Program-made: the position numbers and the translations under genes | Shown: piece by piece, positions 43,755-54,400 of the stretch | Numbering within the stretch: position 1 is the first letter of the stretch | Layout: each line of letters begins with the position of its first letter | Source of the DNA: Beaufortia kweichowensis | Taxonomy: Eukaryota > Chordata > Actinopteri > Cypriniformes > Gastromyzontidae | NCBI GenBank assembly: GCA_019155185.1 | Contig: CM032809.1 | Location: forward strand, 7,336,621-7,400,620 | DNA length: 64,000 nt | Reading direction: 5' to 3' | Notes under the pieces: generated by a model | The model's input: only the letters and a program-made list of their open reading frames with translations | Databases searched by the model: none | What the model was told of the DNA's origin: nothing

Positions 43755-45712
43755 GAAACGAAAGAGGAAAGATGGTTGAGGTAATGATGGACGGATTAGG
43801 TGTGATTGCACAAGCCAAAAGGGAGGGCAGACAGTGAAGTATAGAAAGGCTTTTGAGTAGAGACAGAAATGAAGAATGAGAACAAGGAAGGAAAGCAAGG
43901 CTTTGAGATGAGCGGGTGCGAGGAATAAGGCCCACGAGAAGGCATTACACGAGCCTTGAATTAGAGAGAGAGATGTAAAGCGAAATGAAACAATACCATT
44001 TGTGATTTTGTGGATCCGTAAATTGCCAAATTCATAATAAATAGAAACGTGATCCTCTGACTGTGTGGAGCATAACAGTGTTCTGACAGCACCATGCAGA
44101 CATGATCTAAGAAAACAAAATAAAAGAGTTCATTATTAGAATAGGACAAGTTTAGTTAGAATATTCCAACTAAATACCTTGATGTAAAAGTGTATTGGTT
44201 TATTAGCTGTTTTCCGTTCATTTAATCGATTGAAATTGGAAGACGGGATCTCGTCTTAGAATTCAGTTTTTGGTTTGTGATTCAGCAGAATGACATCACG
44301 CATTATAGATGTCATGGAGGTGTGTCTCAGTAAAATAAGGGAACAATGACATATGCTGGATGAAACTGAGAAGGTTTCCAGACGTACATTGCATTACCTC
44401 AAGGAGACTCAGATGTGACTGTTCTCAACATTTTGGCAAACTTGGGAATGGATTGTGACTTGAGGAGAGTGAGAAGTGAACATTGAGGAGTTTGCCATCC
44501 AGTGACATCACTGACAGAACTGGCATTCCATTGCACAGAAGAAAAGAGGGACATCAAAAATGTCACTTGTTTTGTGACTTGACTCTTTAGTCTGCACTGT
44601 TAATATAAGTCCAAATGTCATCAGCCATATTAGACGCTTATTCATATGGAATACAATGGAAGGGAAACATTTTCAATGGGGTGTGAGAGTTAATATATTA
44701 AACTAATGATGAGAGTTTTAGCTTCTTATACTGAGACTGAAAGTTGACATGAATTATTGTCACGGTTTGTTGTTGATATTTTGCATTGTGGATAACATTT
44801 TGGCTGTTTTATAATACCTTTTTAAGGGTATCAGATCATATAATTGATTGATGGGTAAATCAGGTAATACAATCTAAACTAAAAAACAAAATCTAATGTG
44901 ATTTGGAATTTGGAAACCAATTTTACTAAACAGTTTAAGCTTTTATATTTGATAGATCAAAAGTGATAGAGGTCCTGCTTCTTTCTTGCATGTTTAACCA
45001 ATCAAAGGACAGCTTACTATGACGGCAGCAAACATTCAGAAGTTGTTAAGGTTGTTCTGTTATTTACAAGCATTTAAGAGCAGAGATTTAATTATGGGCA
45101 TGCAGCAAAGAAAACTACATAGGTAAACTTAATTTGCAAGAAGCTGTTCACTATGTAAGGTTGTATTACAGGGGGAAAGGGTTTGCTTATACAGTGGACA
45201 ATTTATTCTAAGGGCTATTCTGAAACTTATTTATGTGTGTCTGTGCTTCCGTGTTCTGATGGCTTTTTATCTTTTATCCGTGTCAATATTGGGGACACGG
45301 TTATGCGCAGAGAGGCTACATGCCAATGAGTGTACAAAACAGAGAATTCTTAAATGCTACTTCAACTTAACACTTTGTGTCACACTACGATGCATTATTA
45401 ACTAACCGAAGAGTTAGGATTTAGAGGTATAAAAGTGTCTTGTTTAACTATATTATACAAAATATGTCCTTTTTGTTAGCGATTACTGTGTGTTTTTCTG
45501 CTGTCTACACATCAAATGGACAGCGTTGTAGTGGAATGTCTGAGAATGACCTGGCTGAGGAAGATTATTGGGCCATACTATAGTACCTTAGATCACTCTG
45601 CAATGTTTAAGCTTTTATTAACTTTAACCGAAGTTAAATCTGTTAAAAAAGAAAAAAGTTAAAAAATAAGGTCAATCCCGAATGTTTAAATATGTACACA
45701 TGCCAATTTATC

Positions 45713-45716
<4 letters not shown>

Positions 45717-45801
<85 letters not shown>
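45717..45801. repeat. (TA)n microsatellite
   Basis: About 85 bp of uninterrupted TA repeat in the shisa7-znf865 intergenic region. Confidence 0.95.
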
Positions 45802-45805
<4 letters not shown>

Positions 45806-46532
45806 ATCAATATTATTCATATTCTTGATTATTATTATCATAGACTTTTAATTTTTTACTCTGTGATTTTAGAAATTGTTTTTACTTTTGGTTTCACTAT
45901 TATTTGACTTTCTAGTGTATTCAAACTTTTGTTAGCAAAAAAGCAGATGCAATCATAGTGAAAAGACAAAACGCATGAAGATGTCAAAGCCAGTGTTGAT
46001 GATGTCATATTGCTGACTTCTGATGTCAAGGTGTGTATGTGTCCAGTTTGTGCGTCTGTATTCGTGTGCTTGTGTGTATTTCAGTGTCTATTTTGGAATG
46101 CTTTATCTCACACTTTATCTGACCTTGGATTTATTTCAAGTCAGAGAATGTGCATTTCAGAAAACCCAAGGGATATTAAATCCCAGATATGATTTTATTT
46201 TTTAAGTGAGTGTCTCTTTGAATGCAAAAAATAAACGAATAAAATAGGTTTCATTGTCACATTCACCAAAGTTACGGGGTGAGAGAATTGGGAGGAAAAC
46301 TGAACATTTGATATTATTTTTGGTGATTTTGTGATTTTTCTTGCCATCAAGTACAAAAACCTTGTTGTAAATTTTTATTTTCTGAGCAGAATAACAATAG
46401 CATTAACTATTTACAGCAAAAATGCTTCAATTATTATCATTTTTAAATAAAATACTCACTACTAAGAAACAAGAATTTGTTTTTTTAACGTTGACACACA
46501 AATCTGTTTGGAGCTATTTGGTTGAATGTGTG

Positions 46533-46537
46533 CGCGT

Positions 46538-46591
<54 letters not shown>
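46533..46591. repeat. Compound (TG)n(GA)n microsatellite
   Basis: A TG run of about 15 units passes directly into a GA run of about 15 units. Confidence 0.95.
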
Positions 46592-46595
<4 letters not shown>

Positions 46596-46799
46596 AATGA
46601 CGGATGTATGCTGAGGTTGTTTCTACATTACAGACCTTTCTGTTTTTTTATTTTTATCCTTGCATTTTTTTCTCTTTGGTTTAAATATCTAATAATAATC
46701 GAATTAATCAAATCTTTTTGCTGCAATAAAATGTTAATTACTTCAAAGGTTTACATCGTTTAAAAAAGACAACTGCATTAAACCAATGTTCTTGAAAGT

Positions 46800-48240
46800 C
46801 TTTAATGTGACGTTTAGCCCGCGAGGGTTTCTGTGGGACACCGATAAGGCACTACCGGTACTCGCCATTTTGAGGGGCAGGGTGGGCGAGGACCTTATGT
46901 TCGGGTAGGGTGGGGGGAGACGGCGGCACGTTGGTAAAATGGCTTCAGTAAAGTGCTATGCCCTGCATACTCGTCGAAATACGTGGCTGTGTTGGCCTGC
47001 TCATAATAGTTGCCTCAAAAGTCTCGCATATTTGTGGAATAGATGTTCTAAATGTTTATTTCGTAACAGTCGTCAAATGTGTATTTGAGTCTCGCGCTGC
47101 GCTGTGTGCTTGTGTTTTGACAATACACTACTACGTCATAAACCAGTTGATATTTATAAGCCCGCACGCCATTTGTTTTTTATGCGCCTATTCTGTGTTC
47201 TGTTTTCATAATAAACAAACATAGGCCACCTATCCATGTAAGGGGGTATTTCTTTTCAGGAACATGTGATACTATCCTGTGATCGTACCTTAATAAACGT
47301 TTACAATAACAAAATAAACCCGTTAATGTCACTAACACTTTATTTTATCACTCACTGATGCACTAGGCTTAAGTTTAGCACAATAATATCGGGCGTTTTA
47401 CCATGTAACACCACCCGGAAGTTGTATGACTGCCCGGAAACGACCACTGTGAGGCGAACAGAAGTACCCGAAGGAAGACGGGGGCACTAAAAATTGACAC
47501 GGGGCGGAAAATATTTGGCCGACCGTAATCCGTTGCAAAATAAGCGCAGACGGACTGGAATGATAGTTTCGGTCGAAATCCGACGTTGATGATATTACGG
47601 TAAAGGGCTAAACGTTGGCGCGCTCAGCCAGCGGAAATCGGGGTTTGTTTAACGGATCGAAAGCGATGGAGAGGCCTCCGAGAGTGTTTTTCCACGGGAT
47701 GAGGAAAAATGACCTGCTAACCTGAAATCGGAAACCGCCTTTGTGCACATCTACGCTTTCGGCGCCCTTTTCGCATAAGTTATTTTCAAGCTTTTGCTCT
47801 TCAAGAGGACTTTCTCTGTTCACGTGCAGGTGCGATGCCTAAACATTTGAATTCATTTTGTTGCGGTGCAAAAGGGTACGGCGTTATTATTTAGCTAGCT
47901 AAAAGGCTAGCGCAGTGAAGTGGGCTGATAGCCCGAATTCATCTGACGGACTGTCTGCACTCACAGTCACTTTCTTGTTTATGTTTCGGTTTTTCTGACA
48001 TTTAGTTGGCTGCTATGTAGCAAGTAGCATGCATGCTTTTATGCTATATTAGAATAGTTTGTTGCCAAGTTGTTCGTATATGTAACGAGTCTATTTTTGT
48101 CTCATTTGAAAACTTTTTTGTGTGCCATAGAGTGATGTGATTAAGAAGGGGATTTCGGCTCTCCCCTCTCCCTCATCCCCTGCATAGTCAACAAAATCAT
48201 ACCGGCTCATTTTAAGCTCTTCAGGCCTCGGTAAGTTTAC
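46800..48240 (+). promoter_or_regulatory. znf865: znf865 promoter region and 5' UTR exon(s)
   Basis: A GC-rich stretch carries a perfect ETS site, ACCCGGAAGT, at 47413-47422 and a second CCCGGAAAC near 47433. Further upstream, YY1-type cores lie in opposite orientations (CGCCATTTT at 46863-46871; AAAATGGC at 46936-46943). The density of CpG falls off after about 47950, where the AT-rich intron begins. The last 5' UTR exon is marked by the acceptor TTTCATCAG at 50768-50776. Start sites are inferred. Confidence 0.45.
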
Positions 48241-48272
48241 TTGCAGTTTTTACTTTTGGCTAAATGAATATA

Positions 48273-48505
48273 TGACCATGTCTGTGAAAACCAGGCTAAA
48301 AGTCTAAAAATGTTATTATGAGATAACGGGCGTCAAAGTTTGATTTCACCTATAATTATCACTATGATTTCAATTTTTGACATGTCCTTACTCAGCAAAT
48401 ATTAAAGACATCAAGTTATATTTTCAAATAATGTTCTTTATCTTTATGATTTTATGTCGAAATCACAAAAACGACTTTAGCTGGGTTTTCACAGGCAGTG
48501 TCACA
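48273..48505. mobile_element. GACCCTGTCTGTGAAAACC MITE, copy A
   Basis: It starts TGACCATGTCTGTGAAAACC and ends with the inverted counterpart GGGTTTTCACAGGCAGTGTC A. Its interior matches copy B at 49156-49389 (for example AATTATCACTATGATTTCAA). About 235 bp with terminal inverted repeats and no coding capacity. Target-site duplication is not clear. Confidence 0.7.
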
Positions 48506-48821
48506 TTTCTTGTTTGTGTCTGTATTGTTGACGTTTGCACCCTTGAATCAATGACAAGACCTCGTGGTGTCGTCTTTTAGTTTTCTTTGCTTAGTTTTAT
48601 AAACAATATGTGCTGAGTATTCTAGTTAAAATGTTATTGCAGTTATTAGCTGGTTATTTGCTTTTTGTTTGCTTTTAAGTAGTTGCATCTTAGTTATAGT
48701 ATAACGACTTGAGATTTTGTGATATTGAACATAAAAATGTCAACTGATGTTATTCCAGTGGTTTGTCTCTGTTTATTTAGAGTGAATTAGGATGAAGGAA
48801 ATTTATTTTTGTTCTACTTGA

Positions 48822-50030
48822 AGACTATAGCTTATTCTTGCTTGTTGGTTTGTTTATTTATATTTGGTAAGGTGTATACATAATGCCATAAGTTGCTTAG
48901 TTGCCTATTTTATCAAAATTGCTGTTATTGATACTCCTTGTTTACGTATTAATTTGCCTATTGTGCAGTTGCATAATAATGAGTTGACAATGTATGCATT
49001 CATAAAGTCCATATATTTTTATCGTTTGTTTTTATTCAGTTATGCAATATGTGTGATAGAAGACTATACATTATTGTTGCTTGTTTTGTTCATTTAATTT
49101 TGTTGAGGTGTATTTTATAGATAGATAAATCTATAAGTTGCTTAGTTGCCCATTTGTGACCCTGTCTGTGAAAACCAGGCTAAAGTCTCAAAATCAAATT
49201 CTGGGATAACAAGCATCAAAGTTTAATTCACCTTTAATTATCACTATGATTTCAATCTTTTACATGTCATTACTCAGTCAATATTAAAGTTATATTTTCA
49301 CAGAATGTTTTTTACGTTATGTAGGGTGATTTTATGTAAAAGAGTAAGTCACAAAAACATATTAGCTAGGTTTTCGAAGACAGGGTCGCATTTTATCTAA
49401 ATTGCTATTATGGGTAGTTTTATTTATTATTTGCCTATTGTGCAGTTGTAAAATGTATGCATTCAGAAAGCCCATATATTTTTGTTTTTGTTTTATTCAG
49501 TTATGGAATGTATGTTATACTTAAAGACTAGACAGTATTGTTTCTTGTTTTGTTAATTTAATTTAGTTGTGGTGTATGTTATAGATAGATAAAACCATAA
49601 GTTGCTTAGTTTCCCATTTTATCTAAATTGAAATTATTGATAGTCCTGGTTAATTTATTAATTTACCTATTGTGCAGTTGTTTTTATTCAGTTATGGAAT
49701 GCATGTTATACATACCCATTATGTGCAGTAACAGATTGCTTTTTTTAGCAACAAGAAATCACAGGTTAAAGCATAGGTGACAGTTACTTTACAGTATTTA
49801 AGATCAGCATTGCATCTTTCTGCTAGTGGTTTTATGTCTGTCTATTAAGATTTTCTACACAGTTTTATGGCTTTATGTTATATGGATAAGTTGCTTAGTG
49901 GCCCTAAATTTCCTATTGTTTATTTACCCTGACATATTTAATGGTTTTCTTAGGATGGTTATTGCATTCATAAAGTTCAGATATCTTTGTTCTTCATTCA
50001 GTTATGATATTCATGTTATACATGAAAAAA
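48822..50030 (+). repeat. Degenerate tandem array of about 235-bp units in the znf865 intron
   Basis: The landmarks CATAAGTTGCTTAGTTGCC, TTGCCTATTGTGCAGTTG, ATGCATTCATAAAGTCCATA, TTATTCAGTTATGCAATATG and GAAGACTATACATTATTG recur in the same order. Unit 1 is about 48870-49105, unit 2 about 49106-49569 (enlarged by a MITE), unit 3 about 49570-49735 (shortened), and unit 4, the most diverged, about 49855-50030. A partial leading copy lies at 48822-48869. The units are AT-rich and non-coding. Confidence 0.75.
49156..49389. mobile_element. GACCCTGTCTGTGAAAACC MITE, copy B, nested in the tandem array
   Basis: 234 bp from GTGACCCTGTCTGTGAAAAC to the inverted end TTTTCGAAGACAGGGTCGC. It is flanked by ATTT on both sides (49152-49155 and 49390-49393). 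The sister array unit has an uninterrupted CCCATTTTATCTAAATTG, which fits insertion with a short target duplication. Confidence 0.75.
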
Positions 50031-51440
50031 AGCTTACTTTTATTATTTTGTGTGCATTGTGTGTCAAACCAAAGTTTTATCTTTCAGCAACAAAAATGTT
50101 AATAGATTGGGAATATAACCTTGTACTAAAAATTGTTAAATTGTCAGTTTGAGTGTTAATAAGTCAAATATTTATGGTTCGAGTGATTTGTCAGAATTGC
50201 TGCACTGTATTTATTGTCAGCATTGCTTCTTCATGCTATTGTTGTTATTTCTATTGCTTGATTTCTTTCTTCATTGATTTTTTTGTTTGTGTCAGTATTA
50301 TGTCATATTTTTGTGTCCTAATTCTCCTAATTTTCACTTTTATTGTTTCATTTATTGTTTGCTAGCTTTGTCTTTATTATTTTACAGTATTTTGTTGAAT
50401 TTTTATTGATTCTCTTTACTTTTAATATTATCAGTAATAATAATAATAATAATTTTGTTTTTATTATTGGTATAGAGCTACTAACCTTCTATTACAGTTT
50501 CTCCATGTTTCTGTTGTAATTGTTTTTTATTCATTTGCTTGTTATATACGTTAGTCACTAGTCTGAACTATAGTAGTCTTTTGCATTATTCTGCACATAT
50601 ATATATATATATTTTTTTCATTATTTTAAGATTATGCTTTTATATTGCAAAGTTGATCATTTGCATTAATTATCTCATTGCCTCTCAGTCCTGACTGTAC
50701 AATGTTTTGTTACTGTTTTGGCTTGTTCAAACTTTGATTTAAATGATAACGTTATTTTTTAACTTTCTTTCATCAGGACTGACAAGGTGCCATCATCAGA
50801 CAGGAGAAGGAGGAACTACTAAGTCGTAACACTGTGCTTATGGTCTTCCAGCTGAGGCGTTATAAAAAGAGGTTGAGATATACCCTGTGGACAATCTGAC
50901 CTTTCATCTTTTCACTCTGGTTCAAACTGAAGAAAGAAAACATAAGGAAATCACAAATTGGGACCATTTCAGTCAAGGAAATACATAAATATCAAGAAAA
51001 AGACATTCCCTCTTTACTTCAGTTTTAATGACTTTCAACACTAAACATTTTGGTTTTTAGTGGTAATCGTTTTGTGAAGCAAATTTCATATGGTATTATT
51101 AGACATGATTTTACCATTTTAACCATAGATGTACTAATTTTGAAAGACTAGCGCAGTTTTTTGCATGATATTGTGAACCATAGTTAGCTCTTTTTGTTAC
51201 CTATTTATAGATAATTATTTAATCCAAGACTTCCATGGTTTTACATGTAGTGGCCCACTATTATAGCCAAAACTTTTTTCTGTGATGGAAAGTCATAACA
51301 TTAGATAATTTACATTTGTACAGGCATTTTTTTAAAAACTTGAGCTGCTAGCAGATTAATCTAAAGCATAGGCTTTTAGCATTGGACAAGAGAACAGGTA
51401 AAAAAAAATCCTAAGAGCATCCCTCAACAGTGAGAGGGAG

Positions 51441-54400
51441 ATGTTCCAGTTTGGAAAGTACCCTATGGACATTTTAGAAATGCTCAGTGGACACCAGGCT
51501 CACCAGTTCAAAGGACTGGGACTGGAGAGACAACTGCAGCACCAACAACAGGTCCAACTTCAGCACCAGCAGCAGCTTCAACAGCAGCAGCAACAACAGA
51601 GTGAAGCCTCTGGAAGTCTCCTGTCTGGGCTGGGTCTTGGCTCCCTTCAAGGATCTAGAAGTAATGCATTTGCTGACTCCTCATCCCTGTTTGCCAAAAT
51701 GAGCGCACCCCCTCCACCTCTTCCACAACAAACACAGTCCTCATCCTCACAAAGCACACGTAAATCAAGCAAGATGAGCAGCAGCAGTGGGAGTGGCACT
51801 TCTGCTTCTGGCTATCCACAGTTCCTGCGTACATTTCACCCAGCTGAGGCCGCTCTTGCCCAGGAGCAGCTTCACTCAGGAATGGGGCGTTTCGATTTTG
51901 CTGGAGGTGGTACTGGAGGAGGATCTGGAGTCATTGGAGGCGTTGTAACATCTGCTCCACCACCACCACCCTTGCATCCTGGCCTCTCCGTTCCTCAGCC
52001 GTCTCCTGGACCATCCTCCTCATCACCCTCCCCTTCAAGTTCAACCACCACTTCTAATAATCCCCCTAGCAGTAGCAGCTCAGTAGCTGGATTAGTTGGA
52101 GCTCAGTCTGATGCAAGAAGTTTACACCAGCAGTTTAGTTGCATGCTTGCTGCAAACCAATACCTTTTTTCTGGAGTGCCCACAAATGCTAGTTTAGAGC
52201 AGTTTCTAGTTCAGCAGGGTCCCCATAATCATCTTGGTCTCGCTGACTCTAATACAGGTCTAGCTCCTCCCCCAGCCCTTCATCCCTCTCACACCCATGG
52301 CCATCCAGCTCCCCAGCCCCAACAACAACAGCAGCAGCTGCCACCTCATGCATTGTCTCATCCGCACAGCCATGCCCATCCACACCACCCTCTTCACCCT
52401 GCCCCCCAACCATCACCCCTTGGTGGTTTTGATTTTCAAGGCATTCCTGTTCTCTCCTCTAATCAGCTAGCTTCCCTCATGCAACAAGAAGCAGGCCTTC
52501 CTTTGCCCCTCCCACTCCATCTCTCCGTACCAAAGGATGATGGGAAAGGAGACAGCGGAACTGGGGCTGGAGGAAGTGGAGGTAGTGGCAGCAGGAGAAA
52601 GAAAGCCATGGCTGGCTACCTGCCCCAGAGGAAGTCAGATGGTAGCAGTAGCAGCAGTACTAGCAGTGCTAACTGCCACAGCAGCTCTGGGGCACATGGT
52701 CATGATGGGTCCTCTGGTCTTGTGGGAGGAGGTGGAGGGGTTGGCATGAGGGGTCTCGGTGGTGACCCCTCCTCCATTCTCTCCTCATCAGCACCATCCT
52801 CCTCTTCTTCAACTGTCTCCTCCTCTTCTTCCTCTGCCCCATCCTCAAACTCTGCCTCTGTGCTGGTAACAAATATTTCTCAGAACCCCAAACCTGAAAA
52901 CCAGCAATCAATGACTCCTAATATCACACAGCCTGAACAAGAGCCCATGTATCATTGTGGAGAGTGTGGCAAGTCCTTCTCTCATCTACCAAGCCTTCGC
53001 CGACACATACGCTGCCATGAAGAAGACGGTAATGGTCCCAATAGCAGCACCAACCCGAGTCATCAGCATCAGTCAGATCTTCCCCACTCAACACAGGATG
53101 GACTTTCTCAAAACGCTCACCACCAGCATGACCAGAATCCAGACCCAATGTCTTCCGCTTGCTCAAGTCCAGATAAATCCTACTGTTGTAATGAATGTGG
53201 AAAGGGGTTTAAAAAGAGAGGACACCTCCTCCAGCATGGTGTCATCCACTCTGGAGATCGTCCATATGCCTGCTCTGTCTGCGAGCGTTCATTTAACAGA
53301 AGAGAATCACTCACTCGCCATGAGAAAATTCACGAAGAGAAGCCCTACCGCTGTCCAGCGTGTGGCCGCTGCTTTAGAGAGAGCACTTCATTGCTTAACC
53401 ATGCTGCTTCTGGTAACTGTGGAAAGCCAGGGAGGAGATCTAGAGACAGTGATGGTAGCTCAATAAGTTCAGTAGAGGGCCGAGTTGAAAACGATTTCCA
53501 GGGTGGACAGATGAGTGATGGAAAAGAACTGGTGTTTTGTAAGAATGAGGATAGCACAGCAGGGTTGTCTTGTGACAGTCTGTATTCACAAGCAAGAAGT
53601 GGCAGTCAAAATCCTGTGGCCAAAACTGAAGAGAAATATAATCCTGAGTATTCGAGAGATCCTTATCAAACATCATACAGGGTTGATGACTACCGTCGCC
53701 AACAGACTAACCCGTCATCCTACTCTGGAGACTCCTGTAGCAACAGCATGTCAAGTCCAGCTCTCAGAAAAGCCCCTTTAGCCCCAACACTTCATCCACA
53801 CCCTCAAAATCAGCAGCACCATCACCAACAACAGTCTCATCTTCCTCTCTCCTCTCTTTTGGATGACTCTGAAGATGAAGTCACCAGTAGTGCCATGTCC
53901 GCCATAGCTGCAGCCGCTGCTGCCTCTGTCTTGCCTGCTGAGATGAACAATAATGGGGGACGAGAGGAACGGAGAGACATCATTGGAGGTCTGTTAGGAG
54001 GGCTTGGCTTCCCGTCTATGGGTCCCTCTTCATCCACATCTGCAGGTAATGGTGGTAATGAAGAATGTCTAAGTGGATCTATGATACCTTTATCTCACCC
54101 CACCCAGCAGCAGCAGCCACCTAATTCCCAAAATGCCAATCCTAATGCCAAACCCAAGCGACCACGTAAGCCCAGGCAGAAAAGAGAGCCAAGACCTGGT
54201 GGACCTCCAGGAGAAGGAGTTAAACGTCGGAGAAGCAATCAGAGTGGGGCTGCTGGAGATGGTTCAGAAAGGCCTTATTTGTGCACTGTTTGTGGGAGAG
54301 GCTTTAGCAGACGTGAAACTCTACGCCGTCATGAACGTGTGCATACGGGGGAAAAGCCTTTTCATTGTGACATCTGTGGAAAAGACTTTAGAGAACCTTT

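Larger units (their letters stand above)
43755..46790. other. shisa7 3' UTR and intergenic DNA
   Basis: The 3' UTR probably extends to AATAAA at 44119-44124 or to a later signal. A (TA)n tract lies at 45717-45801 and a compound (TG)n(GA)n tract at 46533-46591. No coding exon seen. Confidence 0.5.

Noticed and set aside
43398..43935. Antisense open frames of 130-166 codons opposite the last shisa7 exon
   Set aside because: They are shadows of a GC-rich real coding exon; no conserved motif or codon pattern supports them.
49826..50365. Hydrophobic open frames of 70-108 codons in the znf865 intron
   Set aside because: They come from T-rich intronic DNA that overlaps the fourth array unit; no membrane-protein family recognised.
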